A stretch of DNA of 64,000 nt, from positions 35,620 through 99,619 of the forward strand of contig JACWAF010000032.1 of assembly GCA_014874185.1 (NCBI GenBank), read 5' to 3'. A program made the translations under genes and the position numbers. This DNA is from Nitrospirota bacterium. Lineage in GTDB: Bacteria > Nitrospirota > Thermodesulfovibrionia > Thermodesulfovibrionales > JdFR-88. This document shows, piece after piece, positions 55,649 through 63,637 of this stretch (within the stretch, counting starts at the first letter, position 1; every line of letters begins with the position of its first letter). The notes under the pieces are model-generated. The model did not search any database and was not told the origin of the DNA. It saw only the letters and a list, made by a program, of their open reading frames with translations.

Positions 55649-56020
55649 ACTCTCCCTCTCCTTTAGAAGATAAAATTCGGCCTTAAAAAGGCCCCACTGT
55701 TCCTTCGATGTTGCCTTCGATACCGAAATATTTTTTGAGAGGCTTCTCCTTCCCGCGGGAGAAGTTGGCGATAGTATAGGAAAAAGCTATATACCTAGGC
55801 AATGATTTTTTAAAGGTGAAATAAAAAGAGCAATTTCCGTGTAAAAAACAGCAGTTTTTTGCTTCTGGAAGGGTTCGGGAAGACGGCCTTCTGAGAGCAG
55901 AGCAAGCCCTGCTCCTGCTTGAGGGGAGAGCTTCTATCTTTAATCCCCCTTCCCTTTATGGGAGGGGATTCTTTTCGTGGAAGTCACCCGCCCACGGGTG
56001 ACCTCATACAGGTGCTTGCG
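55649..56020. other. Upstream region of the lipoprotein gene and flanking repeats
   Basis: About 370 bp with no gene. Hairpins GGCCTTAAAAAGGCC (near 55680) and CTTCTCCTTCCCGCGGGAGAAG (near 55743-55764) lie in the probable lipoprotein leader. An A/T-rich stretch (55775-55860) may contain the promoter. From 55979 the block TGGAAGTCACCCGCCCACGGGTGACC appears, a known part of the MITE-like elements. Confidence 0.45.
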
Positions 56021-56358
56021 GGTTCATGTTACAAACCACACCTGTCCAAAATAAATTTTTTGGACAGCATTTCAAATAAGAGAAAAAAGCGAAAATGGTT
56101 CGTCATTCCTGCAGGTAGTAAGCGGGAATCCAGTTTATTGGCTTTTTAAAGGTATTTTTGGACCTGGATTCCCGCTGGAGTCTACCCCGTACCATACGGG
56201 GCGGGAATGACAAGGTCTGGCGTCTTTCGGACAGCATCTGGGGCCTGATTTCAGAGCGAGAGCAAAACCTGTCCAAAAGCCTGAAATTTCAGAAGGTTAT
56301 TTCTCTTAAATGAGGCTTTTTAGAATATCTTGGACAGCAGTGGTTGCAAACCTGAACC
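56021..56358. mobile_element. MITE-like element, copy 3 (long form)
   Basis: Ends GGTTCATGTTACAAACCACACCTGTCCAAAATAA and, on the opposite strand, GGTTCAGGTTTGCAACCACTGCTGTCCAAGATA. Inside is a near-complete GTCATTCC...GCGGGAATCCAG...GGATTCCCGCTGG...GCGGGAATGAC inverted pair, plus an internal CTGTCCAAAAGC end. This is the longest copy at 338 bp. Directly after it is another GTCACCCG-CCCA-CGGGTGAC block (56404-56423). Confidence 0.7.
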
Positions 56359-56618
56359 CTTGAATTGGTGTTCAGAAATCCAAATATCGGATTTTCGTGG
56401 GAGTCACCCGCCCACGGGTGACCCGATCCGCTTTGAAACAGAAAGGCCCTCTTTCGAGGGCCTTTTTTTCACTTAAATGAGCGGAGCAAGCCCCGCCATT
56501 GCATAAACGGCAGGGGCGCAGCAAATGGGGGTCCCTGAAAAGCCGCCAGGCTTTTTGGGGCGGAAGCAGCGCCCTATCATAACGTCCCCTCCTGGGAGGG
56601 GTGCAGGGGTGGGTAGTT
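56359..56618. repeat. Repeats and terminator-like hairpin downstream of rnfB
   Basis: Contains TCGTGGGAGTCACCCGCCCACGGGTGACCCGATCCGCTTT (near 56395), the hairpin AAAGGCCCTC-TTTCG-AGGGCCTTTTTTT (56443-56469, possible rnf terminator in the minus direction), and a copy of the second family (CCCCTCCTGGGAGGGGTGCAGGGGTGGG, near 56585-56613). No gene. Confidence 0.6.
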
Positions 56619-57800
56619 TTACGCCACGGCGGCGGCCTTGGCCTCTTTTTTGGCCCGTGCGGCGGCCATGATCTCGGCGGCGTTGAACGTGCCGTCTATG
56701 GCCTGCACCGGGCACTTGGCCGTGCAGATGCCGCACCCTATGCACCGGGACTGGTCCACATGGTGCTTTTTCTTCAATTCACCCGATATCGCGTCCACGG
56801 GGCAGGACTTCTTGCAGGCCTGGCAGCCTATGCAGTTGTCCAGCACAACCGCCTTTGACCTGTGCGGGATGTAGTCCCTTATTGCCCCGGTGGGGCACTT
56901 GGTTGCGCAAAGCCCGCATACGCGGCACTTCTCTATGTCTATTCTAGCCAGGTTGTTCGAGACCTTTACCGCGTCAAACGGGCAGGTCTTCTCGCAGATG
57001 CCGCACCCTATGCAACCCGCCTGGCAGTTCTTCCGCGTCTCGCCGCCCTTGTCCTTCGAGTGGCAGGCCACGAGCACCTCTTTGGATGCCGGGAGCACCT
57101 CTATGACCTTCGTGGGGCAGGCCTTCTCGCACTTCCTGCACCCGGTGCACTTTTGTATGTTCACCACCGGCAGGTGGTCTTCGCTCATCGTGATGGCCCC
57201 GAAGGGGCACACCTTGGAGCACGTGCCGTATCCCAGGCAGCCGTATTTGCAGGCCTTGTCCCCGCCCGATGCCAGTATGACCGAGCGGCAGTCCTCAATG
57301 CCTTCGTATTTGAACTTCCTGACCGACTTTGACCACCCGCCCTGGCACATGATGCGGGCGTACTCGGGTTCTTTGGCCTCGGCCCTCTTGCCGGTTATCC
57401 TGGCCACTTCCGAGGCCACCGGGGCCTTTCCGGGGGCGCACATATGGGGGGCGACATTCGGGTTCTGCACCACGGCCTCGGCGTAGCCCTGACAGCCCGC
57501 AAAGCCGCACGCGCCGCAGTTGGCGCCGGGCAGCGCGTTCCTTACCTCCGAAACCTTGGGGTCCACCTTCACGGCGAACTTCTGCGCCGCTATGGCTAGC
57601 CCTATACCGAATACCGCACCCAGGCCGCCAAGAAAGACCACCGAAAAGACGACCAGCTGCTTGACGTCTATCGACTTTACGGCATCAGCGCCGCCGCCCC
57701 CCGCGTCCACCATTGGCGCTATATGACTGCTTGCAACCTTGAAAAGCTGAAACAGCACTCCCAGTATGTCCATTAAGCCGTGCGCGTCGAAGTGCATCAT
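56619..57800 (-). CDS. rnfB: Rnf complex FeS subunit RnfB, multi-cluster form
   Basis: A 393-residue RnfB. The N-terminal membrane segment (QLVVFSVVFLGGLGAVFGIGLAIAA) precedes the 4Fe-4S domain 'VRNALPGANCGACGFAGCQGYAEAV'. Three double-cluster ferredoxin modules follow: 'CKYGCLGYGTCSKVCP' with 'CTGCRKCEKACP', 'CIGCGICEKTCP' with 'CRVCGLCATKCP', and 'CIGCQACKKSCP' with 'CIGCGICTAKCP'. E. coli RsxB has only one such module; larger forms occur in anaerobes. RnfB accepts electrons from ferredoxin. The C-terminus is an Ala/Lys-rich helix. Last gene of rnfCDGEAB. Confidence 0.92.
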   Translation of the reverse strand: MMHFDAHGLMDILGVLFQLFKVASSHIAPMVDAGGGGADAVKSIDVKQLVVFSVVFLGGLGAVFGIGLAIAAQKFAVKVDPKVSEVRNALPGANCGACGFAGCQGYAEAVVQNPNVAPHMCAPGKAPVASEVARITGKRAEAKEPEYARIMCQGGWSKSVRKFKYEGIEDCRSVILASGGDKACKYGCLGYGTCSKVCPFGAITMSEDHLPVVNIQKCTGCRKCEKACPTKVIEVLPASKEVLVACHSKDKGGETRKNCQAGCIGCGICEKTCPFDAVKVSNNLARIDIEKCRVCGLCATKCPTGAIRDYIPHRSKAVVLDNCIGCQACKKSCPVDAISGELKKKHHVDQSRCIGCGICTAKCPVQAIDGTFNAAEIMAAARAKKEAKAAAVA

Positions 57801-57867
57801 TTCACCCCTTTATCGCTATAAAATCGTTTTTTAAACATTTCTATTTATTATTATTCTACCACCGGCT

Positions 57868-58455
57868 TTAGAGCGTTATCAAACCCGAAAACCCTATGAA
57901 GGCCAGCGCGATAAGCCCGGTGAGGACGAAGGATATCGGCAGCCCCCTGAAGGACTTCGGGATATCGGCAAGCTCCAGCTTCTCGCGGATGCTTGCCATT
58001 ATTATCAGGGCCAGGCTGAAGCCCAGACCCGAACCAAGCCCGAAGCACAGGGCCTCTATGAAGTTGTACCCTTCCTGTGCGTTTATGAGCGGCACGGCAA
58101 GGATGATGCAGTTTGTGGTTATCAGCGCAAGGTAGATGCCAAGCTTGTAGTAGAGCCCCGGGCTCAGCTTGCGCATCATCGTGTCGGCCGCCTGCACGAA
58201 CCCGGCCACAACGCCTATGAAGACCATGATCTCCAGAAATTCCAGGTGAAGGGGTATCATCACCGTCTTGTATATGATCCAGCTGAGGGCCGAGCTTATC
58301 ACCATCACGGCCGTGAATGTCATGCTCATCCCCAGGGCGGTGTCCATCTTCTTGCTCACGCCGAAGAAGATGCAGAGCCCCAGGTAACGGGTAAAGACGA
58401 AGTTGTTTATAAGCGATGCCGCTATTATCAGCTCAAGAAGCCGTCCGAAATGCAT
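57868..58455 (-). CDS. rnfA: Rnf complex membrane subunit RnfA
   Basis: A 195-residue, six-helix protein: 'LELIIAASLINNFVFTRYLGLCIFFGVSKKMDTALGMSMTFTAVMVISSALSWIIY', 'YLALITTNCIILAVPLINAQEGYNFIEALCFGLGSGLGFSLALIIMASIREKLELADIPKSFRGLPISFVLTGLIALAFIGFSGL'. The conserved Cys of RnfA/E that ligate an intramembrane FeS cluster are seen ('LGLCIFFG', 'TTNCIIL'). It pairs with RnfE. Gap of 67 bp to rnfB. Confidence 0.95.
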   Translation of the reverse strand: MHFGRLLELIIAASLINNFVFTRYLGLCIFFGVSKKMDTALGMSMTFTAVMVISSALSWIIYKTVMIPLHLEFLEIMVFIGVVAGFVQAADTMMRKLSPGLYYKLGIYLALITTNCIILAVPLINAQEGYNFIEALCFGLGSGLGFSLALIIMASIREKLELADIPKSFRGLPISFVLTGLIALAFIGFSGLITL

Positions 58456-58466
58456 TCTCTGCCCCC

Positions 58467-59102
58467 TTAGTGTCCGCCGCCCGATGAGCCGGCGCCGCCG
58501 AAGAATTTAATGTCTATCCAGTTGAAGAAACCCATCAGGAGCCCCACCGCGAAGAACCCGCCCGCGGGCAGGACGAATATGAGCACGGGCTTCGTGGCTA
58601 CAAGCGGGTAGCCCAGCAGCGAACCGCTGCCTAACAGCTCGCGGAAGAAGCTTATCACCGTAAGGGCCAGCAGGAAACCCATGCCCATCCCCAGGCCGTC
58701 GAATATCGAGGGGATCACCTTGTTCTTGCTGGCAAACAGCTCGGCGCGTGAAAGGATTATCGCGAACGCCACTATCAGCTTTATATAGAGGCCCACCTGC
58801 TTGTAGGCGGCCGGCTCATAGGCGTGCAGCAGGAGGTCAGACACGGTGACCCAGGTGGCCGTGACCAGTATGAAGATGGGTATCCTCACCTTGGGGTTTA
58901 TGAACTTTCTCAGGATGGACACGGTCACGTTGGTCATGGTCTGCACGAACAGGACCGCCACGCCCATCAGCATCCCGCCCTTCAGGGAGTTGGTCACCGC
59001 CACCGCCGGACAAAGGGAGAGGGCCACCCTGAAGATAGGGTTCTCGCCGAAGATGCCGTTTTTTATCAATCCAAAATAGCTTATCTTATTGGGCTGTGCC
59101 AT
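58467..59102 (-). CDS. rnfE: Rnf complex membrane subunit RnfE
   Basis: A 211-residue protein: 'NGIFGENPIFRVALSLCPAVAVTNSLKGGMLMGVAVLFVQTMTNVTVSILRKFINPKVRIPIFILVTATWVTVSDLLLHAY', then 'LYIKLIVAFAIILSRAELFASKNKVIPSIFDGLGMGMGFLLALTVISFFRELLG'. The N-terminal 'LCPAVAVT' carries one conserved Cys. The position of the second (usually 'NCxIL'), here 'AFAIILSRAE', lacks it, so cluster ligation may differ. Six membrane segments. Overlaps rnfG by 17 nt. Confidence 0.92.
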   Translation of the reverse strand: MAQPNKISYFGLIKNGIFGENPIFRVALSLCPAVAVTNSLKGGMLMGVAVLFVQTMTNVTVSILRKFINPKVRIPIFILVTATWVTVSDLLLHAYEPAAYKQVGLYIKLIVAFAIILSRAELFASKNKVIPSIFDGLGMGMGFLLALTVISFFRELLGSGSLLGYPLVATKPVLIFVLPAGGFFAVGLLMGFFNWIDIKFFGGAGSSGGGH

Positions 59103-59664
59103 TTGCCACCCCCTGGTACTTGTCCATCAGGAATTTAACCCCTTCCCTCACGCCCCTGGTGACACCCCGGCTGGAGATGGTCGCGCCGGAGACCGCCTCT
59201 ATATGGTTGGGGTCCGGCTGCTTCACGACCTCAAGCTGGTCCAGCCTCTTGCCTTTGAAGCGGTCCTGGAAATAGGGCTTGTTTACCTCGTCGCCCAGTC
59301 CGGGCGTCTCTTCGTCTTCCAGCACCTTGATGGCCTTTATCGACATATCCGTGTTCAGCGCCACAAGAATCTTTATAAAGCTGGAATACCCTTTGCCGTA
59401 TGTGGTAACAAGATAGCCGATGTCCTTGCCCTTGGCGTCCTTGGCCGTGAAATACTGGCCCGCCTTCCCCTGGGCGGTCTTCCAGCCGCCGGCAAGCGGG
59501 ATGGACGCCGCATTGGGGACAAGCTCCTTCATCGCCTTCTGCTGCTCTATCTTCTCGTTCAGGGCTATCCTGGGGGCCGCAACCGAGTACACCAGGGCCA
59601 CTATCGCCCCGGCCACCACGAATATGACCACCAGGTTTAAGGTTATCTTGAATATGTCTTTCAT
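59086..59664 (-). CDS. rnfG: Rnf complex flavoprotein RnfG
   Basis: A 192-residue protein: N-terminal membrane anchor (LVVIFVVAGAIVALVYSVAAPRIALNEKIEQQKAMKEL) and a periplasmic FMN-binding domain with the covalent attachment motif 'EAVSGATISSRGVTRGVREGVKFL' (SGATxS; FMN on the Thr). 'DEETPGLGDEVNKPYFQDRFKGK' is the second family landmark. Expressed between rnfD and rnfE, as usual in this operon type. Confidence 0.93.
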   Translation of the reverse strand: MKDIFKITLNLVVIFVVAGAIVALVYSVAAPRIALNEKIEQQKAMKELVPNAASIPLAGGWKTAQGKAGQYFTAKDAKGKDIGYLVTTYGKGYSSFIKILVALNTDMSIKAIKVLEDEETPGLGDEVNKPYFQDRFKGKRLDQLEVVKQPDPNHIEAVSGATISSRGVTRGVREGVKFLMDKYQGVANGTAQ

Positions 59665-60716
59665 TATCTGGCCGCCTCCTTTCTGAACCCGAAAGGCTTC
59701 CTCTTAACATACCTGTCCAGGAGCGGAGCGAAGCAGTTCATAAGGAGAATGGCGAACATCACGCCCTCCGGGAACCCGCCCTTGATCCTGATCAAAGACG
59801 TTATCAGGCCGCATCCTATGCCGAAGAGTATCTGCGCGTTCCGCAGCGTGGGGCCCGTAACATAGTCCGTGGCCATGAAGAACGCCCCCAGCATGAGGCC
59901 GCCGCTAAGGACATTCAGCAGCGGGTCGCCCGCAAAGAGGACCATCTTCCCCGTGGCCGGGTCCGTCCCCCCGAATATCCAGGTTACCACCGCGACCGTC
60001 GCTATGAAGGTCACCGGGATATGCCAGGTTATATACCTTTTTGCCAGCAGGTACAGGCCGCCTATCAGGAGGGCCAGGGCCGATGTCTCACCGATGGAGC
60101 CCGCGTTCTGCCCTATAAGCTTCATAAGATAAAGATTGCTCTTTGTCCCGAACACCTCGATGAGCTTGTTCATCCCATCCTCTTTCAGGATGCCGAGGGG
60201 GGTGGCCGTGGTCTGGGCGTCGAAGCCCAGGAAAGCCGCCGTGGGCTTATAGAATATTGTCATGGCCCTGGGCCAGGAGATAAGTAGGAACGCCCTGCCT
60301 ATGAGGGCCGGGTTGAATATGTTATAGCCAAGCCCTCCGAAGAGCATCTTGGTTATGGCTACGGCGACAAAAGAGCCTATTATCGGCACATGGATAAGAA
60401 AAGGGCTGAAAGACCAGAGGGATGAGGGAAGGTTCATGCCCAGAAGAAGGCCGGTCAAAAACGCGCTTCCGTCATTTATCGTTACGGGTCTCCCCATCAC
60501 CTTCGCCGTTAAGTATTCAAAGAAGACGGATGATACAATGCAGGTTGCAACTATGAAGAGGGCCCTTGGCCCGAAGAAATAGACGCCCATGAGGAGAGCG
60601 GGGAAAAGAGCTATGCTCACCGTCCACATTATCCGGCTCACGGAGACATCACTGCGGATGTGCGGGCTTACTGAGACTATCAGTCTTGCGTGTTCTTTCT
60701 CGTTCATGACGGCCAT
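59664..60716 (-). CDS. rnfD: Rnf complex membrane flavoprotein RnfD
   Basis: A 350-residue protein with about nine helices: 'SVSPHIRSDVSVSRIMWTVSIALFPALLMGVYFFG', 'GSAFLTGLLLGMNLPSSLW', 'KMLFGGLGYNIFNPALIGRAFLLISWP', and the covalent FMN motif 'DAQTTATPLGILKED' (TTATPL). 'GALFMATDYVTGP'-type motif present as 'GAFFMATDYVTGPTLRNAQILFGIGCGLITSLIRIKGGFPEGVMFAILLMN'. The final rnfD base pairs abut rnfG. It is a core subunit of Na+ or H+ pumping. Confidence 0.95.
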   Translation of the reverse strand: MAVMNEKEHARLIVSVSPHIRSDVSVSRIMWTVSIALFPALLMGVYFFGPRALFIVATCIVSSVFFEYLTAKVMGRPVTINDGSAFLTGLLLGMNLPSSLWSFSPFLIHVPIIGSFVAVAITKMLFGGLGYNIFNPALIGRAFLLISWPRAMTIFYKPTAAFLGFDAQTTATPLGILKEDGMNKLIEVFGTKSNLYLMKLIGQNAGSIGETSALALLIGGLYLLAKRYITWHIPVTFIATVAVVTWIFGGTDPATGKMVLFAGDPLLNVLSGGLMLGAFFMATDYVTGPTLRNAQILFGIGCGLITSLIRIKGGFPEGVMFAILLMNCFAPLLDRYVKRKPFGFRKEAAR

Positions 60717-60729
60717 TTTAATCCATCTC

Positions 60730-62031
60730 CTAGGGTTTCACCATTGATTTGGCAAGTCTTACAAGCTGGACGACAGGCCTTTTGGACGGGCATACGAAGG
60801 CGCAGGAGCCGCACTCGAAACAGTCGAAAAGCCCAAGTGCCTTGGCCTCCTCGTAATGGCCCTTCTCTATAAGGACGCTCATAACGCCGGGGGTGAGCCC
60901 CATCGGGCAGACGTCCACGCACCTGGAGCAGCGGATGCAGGGCTTATAATCCCCGGCATGAAAAAGCCCCTCATCGGGAAGCACCAGCACGCCAGAGGTC
61001 CCTTTGGTGACCGGCACGTCCAGCGTGCCAACGGCAAAGCCCATCATCGGGCCGCCCGCCACCACCTTGGCCGTCCCGTTGGAGAACCCTCCGCACGCGT
61101 CTATCAAATAGGAAAGCGGGGTGCCGATCCTGGCGAGCAGGTTGCCCGGTTCCTTTATGCCCTCGCCGGTTACCGTGACTACCCTTTCCACCAGGGGCTT
61201 GCCGTAGCGCACGGCCTCGTAGATGGCGTATGTGGTGCCGATGTTCTGGACGACCACGCCCACGTCCATGGGGAGCGCCCTGGGGGGCACCTCGCGCCCG
61301 GTTGCGGCCTTTATGAGCATCTTCTCCGCCCCCTGCGGATATTTCACATGAGGGACGCAGACCTCTATTTCAGGATACCGGGCCGAGGCCTTTCTTATGG
61401 CCTCGATGGCGTCGGGCTTGTTGTCCTCTATGCCGATTACGCCTTTTTTCACGCCGAGGACCTTCATCAGTATCCTCAGCCCCTCGACCACCTCGGCGGG
61501 TTTTTCCACCATCAGCCTGTGGTCGGCGGTGAGATAGGGCTCGCACTCCGCCCCGTTTAAAATGACTATATCTATCGGTTTTTCCTTTGGCGGCGAGAGC
61601 TTGACGGCGGTGGGGAACGTGGCCCCGCCCATGCCCACTATGCCCGCGGCCTTTATCTTTTCTTTAAGCTCCTCGGGCGGGAGGTCCATGTAATCGGGGG
61701 ATTCCTTGAGGGGGACCCACTCCTCTTTGCCGTCGTTTTCTATCACCACGGACTCCACCATGCGGCCCATTGCGGTGGGGAACTCGGCCAGGGCTATCAC
61801 CTTCCCCGACACGGAGGCGTGCACTGGGGCCGAGACAAACCCCTCCGGGGTGCCCACGACCGTGCCTATCTTCACCTCGTCCCCTATCGAGACCGCGGCC
61901 TTCGCCGGGGCGCCAAGGTGCTGTCTTAACTGGATAATGACTCTGGCGGGAGGCTTAAGAGGGGTAATCTGCTTTTTTTCCGAAAGCTCCTTCTTCTCGG
62001 GCGGGTGTATCCCGCCTACGAAAGTAGGCAC
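60730..62031 (-). CDS. rnfC: Rnf complex NADH-binding subunit RnfC
   Basis: A 433-residue protein: 'FVGGIHPPEKKELSEKKQITPL', 'RVIIQLRQHLGAPAKAAVSIGDEVKIGTVVG', 'AAGIVGMGGATFPTAVKLSPP' (NADH/FMN), 'NGAECEPYLTADHRLM', and two ferredoxin clusters 'CIRCSRCVDVCPMGLTP' and 'CFECGSCAFVCPSKRPVV'. RnfC exchanges electrons with NAD(H). The GTG start follows AGGAGGTAAATAATA. First gene of rnfCDGEAB. A promoter-like pair lies upstream at 62082-62111. Confidence 0.95.
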   Translation of the reverse strand: MPTFVGGIHPPEKKELSEKKQITPLKPPARVIIQLRQHLGAPAKAAVSIGDEVKIGTVVGTPEGFVSAPVHASVSGKVIALAEFPTAMGRMVESVVIENDGKEEWVPLKESPDYMDLPPEELKEKIKAAGIVGMGGATFPTAVKLSPPKEKPIDIVILNGAECEPYLTADHRLMVEKPAEVVEGLRILMKVLGVKKGVIGIEDNKPDAIEAIRKASARYPEIEVCVPHVKYPQGAEKMLIKAATGREVPPRALPMDVGVVVQNIGTTYAIYEAVRYGKPLVERVVTVTGEGIKEPGNLLARIGTPLSYLIDACGGFSNGTAKVVAGGPMMGFAVGTLDVPVTKGTSGVLVLPDEGLFHAGDYKPCIRCSRCVDVCPMGLTPGVMSVLIEKGHYEEAKALGLFDCFECGSCAFVCPSKRPVVQLVRLAKSMVKP

Positions 62032-62081
62032 TATTATTTACCTCCTAAACACATGATTAAGAGCCAAAAATGGAATTCTAA

Positions 62082-62111
62082 TTAATAACACGCGTAAAGG
62101 CATTTAGTCAA
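62082..62111 (-). promoter_or_regulatory. Promoter candidate for the rnf operon
   Basis: Minus-strand TTGACT (62106-62111), 18-bp spacer, TATTAA (62082-62087). A sigma-70-like pair with one mismatch in the -35 and two in the -10, placed about 50 bp upstream of the rnfC start codon. Confidence 0.45.
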
Positions 62112-62221
62112 GGGAAGGCGGACAAAAAAGCCCCCGGCTTTCTTTTTTTATCCTTATAAACCGGCTGGTTGCAAGAAACAGAAGGGAAGGAAAACAGTCC
62201 GCCTCCAGCCTCACGCATAAT

Positions 62222-62260
62222 AAAAAAAGGGGGGGGACGGGCTGACGCCCGTCCCCCCCC
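62222..62260 (-). terminator. Strong intrinsic terminator after the 99-aa exported protein gene
   Basis: GGGGGGGGACGGGC-GTCA-GCCCGTCCCCCCC followed by TTTTTTTATTA on the minus strand. Placed 15 bp after the stop at 62275. Isolates that gene from rnfC. Confidence 0.85.
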
Positions 62261-62274
62261 TCATTCCGGGGCCC

Positions 62275-62574
62275 CTAGCAGCCCTCTATTCTTCTCCTGG
62301 CCGGCGTCGATTTTACGCCCTTCACCACCTCTTTGCCATCCGTTTTCTCGATGGTGATCTCCACCTTTTCGCCTGTCTTCAGCTTCGAAATATCAACTGA
62401 CTTCTCCACCGGGAAGATGTGCTCTTCCTGGGTGCCTTCCGGACAGAAGGTTATGGTGCCGGCCTTGGTGTCGATCCCCCGGATCGTGCCCTTCCTCAGC
62501 TCGGCCGAAAGCGCCAGAGATACCGACGACAGCGCAAAAACAACGGCCAGAACAGCAATCCCGAACCTTTTCAT
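62275..62574 (-). CDS. Small exported protein (OB-fold-like, DUF1344-type)
   Basis: A 99-residue protein. Signal peptide MKRFGIAVLAVVFALSSVSLALSA, then 'LRKGTIRGIDTKAGTITFCPEGTQEEHIFPVEKSVDISKLKTGEKVEITIEKTDGKEVVKGV', a small beta-barrel-like sequence that reads like DUF1344 or a CusF-type domain. No catalytic motif. ATG with AAGGAGGAGGAT upstream. Single-gene unit with its own terminator. Function unknown. Confidence 0.7.
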   Translation of the reverse strand: MKRFGIAVLAVVFALSSVSLALSAELRKGTIRGIDTKAGTITFCPEGTQEEHIFPVEKSVDISKLKTGEKVEITIEKTDGKEVVKGVKSTPARRRIEGC

Positions 62575-62686
62575 ATCCTCCTCCTTGGGAAAATTTGAGC
62601 CCTTAAAACGTTTTTAGCAGTAAATTCCCGTCTTGACAAGCCCTTCTTCTCAAATAAAATCTAAGAAACTCGATAAGGAGGAACGG

Positions 62687-63106
62687 ATGGCAAGCAAAGA
62701 GCTTATGGAGATGCTAAACGACGCGATAGCGAGGGAGCTTCAGGTCAGCATTCAGTACATGTGGCAGCACGTCACGGCCCTTGGGCCCAATGCGGAATCC
62801 ATCGGGAAGGTCTTCAAGGAGATCTCCATAATGGAGATGAAGCATGCCGAGGCGATCGCCGAAAGGCTGGACTTTCTGGGCGGCGCACTGACCACAAAGC
62901 CAAACCCGATAACCGTCGGCGAGGACATTAACGGGATGCTTCAGATAGACAAGAAGGCCGAACAGGACGGCATAAACCTGTACAGGGAGATAATAAAGAA
63001 GGCCGACAGCGAGGCGGATGTGACCACACGCGTGCTTTTCGAGGGTATCCTGAAGCAGGAAGAAGACCACCTTAACAGGTTCGAGACCCTGCTGGGCGAG
63101 AAATAG
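62687..63106 (+). CDS. Ferritin-like protein (bacterioferritin type)
   Basis: A 139-residue four-helix ferritin-like protein from the ATG at 62687 (AAGGAGGAACGG upstream), not the track's 62633. Diiron ligands are visible as 'DAIARELQVSIQYMWQHV' (Glu), 'ISIMEMKHAEAIAERLDFLGG' (ExxH), and 'LFEGILKQEEDHLNRFETLLG' (ExxH). Close to bacterioferritin-like/Dps-like small ferritins of anaerobes. Role: iron storage or peroxide protection. A terminator follows. Confidence 0.85.
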   Translation: MASKELMEMLNDAIARELQVSIQYMWQHVTALGPNAESIGKVFKEISIMEMKHAEAIAERLDFLGGALTTKPNPITVGEDINGMLQIDKKAEQDGINLYREIIKKADSEADVTTRVLFEGILKQEEDHLNRFETLLGEK

Positions 63107-63131
63107 GATTTCTCAGACGATTGCCTTTAAA

Positions 63132-63159
63132 AAAAAGCCCCTTTGCGGAGGGGCTTTTT
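63132..63159 (+). terminator. Intrinsic terminator after the ferritin-like gene
   Basis: AAAAAGCCCC-TTTGCGG-AGGGGCTTTTTATTT, 26 bp after the stop codon. Confidence 0.85.
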
Positions 63160-63235
63160 ATTTGGTGCGGGCTGCACTATTTGGCCCTCAGGCCCGAATC
63201 ACTTCGGGTAAAAAGGTTTAATGCTGCCGCTTTTT

Positions 63236-63423
63236 CCCCGGTTCCGTTTCAGGGCTCAGACATTCGTCGCAGGGAAGCAGGGGCGCCGCTTGCTGCGCCC
63301 CCGTTAAATCCGCTCCGCCGGATACAGCCGTGCTTTAAAACCAACAGGCCCCTTCGGGGTCATCCCCGGCTCGCTCAATTAATAACTCTCCTCAGGGTCT
63401 GCGCTCCTGAAACGGAACCGGGG
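63236..63423. repeat. Inverted-repeat bounded element between ferritin gene and tRNA
   Basis: CCCCGGTTCCGTTTCAGG (63236-63253) and CCTGAAACGGAACCGGGG (63406-63423) are perfect 18-bp inverted ends about 150 bp apart, with similarity continuing a few bases inward (GCTCAGA/TCTGCGCT). Inside lie GGGGCGCCGCTTGCTGCGCCCC (also at 51865, inverse) and CCCCTTCGGGGTCATCCCCGG. No ORF with a product. Confidence 0.65.
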
Positions 63424-63523
63424 CTTTTACCTTAAAAAAAGGCAATTTTTGAAGTCGTGAGCAAAAAAGATCTCCCCGTTTTCTTTTTCAGCACGGAGGT
63501 TTGCGTTATACTAAATAATCCGT

Positions 63524-63611
63524 GGAGGGGTGGCCGAGCGGTTTAAGGCGACGGTCTTGAAAATCGTTGCAGGGTTATACCCTGCCGTGAGTTCGAATCT
63601 CACCCCCTCCG
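63524..63611 (+). tRNA. tRNA-Ser (anticodon UGA)
   Basis: GGAGGGG...CCCCTCC acceptor stem with G discriminator, D arm GGCCGAGCGGTTTAAGGC, anticodon loop CTTGAAA with TGA, a long class II variable arm (TGCAGGG-TTATA-CCCTGC), T arm GTGAGTTCGAATCTCAC. CCA is not encoded. Length 88 nt. Reads UCA (and other UCN) serine codons. Not tRNA-Sec: the anticodon is UGA, whereas tRNA-Sec has UCA. Confidence 0.95.
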
Positions 63612-63637
63612 CTTCCCTCTGCTTTAATCCCGGGGGC

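Noticed and set aside
63524-63611. tRNA-Sec (selC) for the selenoprotein candidate
   Set aside because: The anticodon is UGA and the acceptor stem is 7 bp, so this is ordinary tRNA-Ser; tRNA-Sec would have anticodon UCA and an 8-bp acceptor stem.
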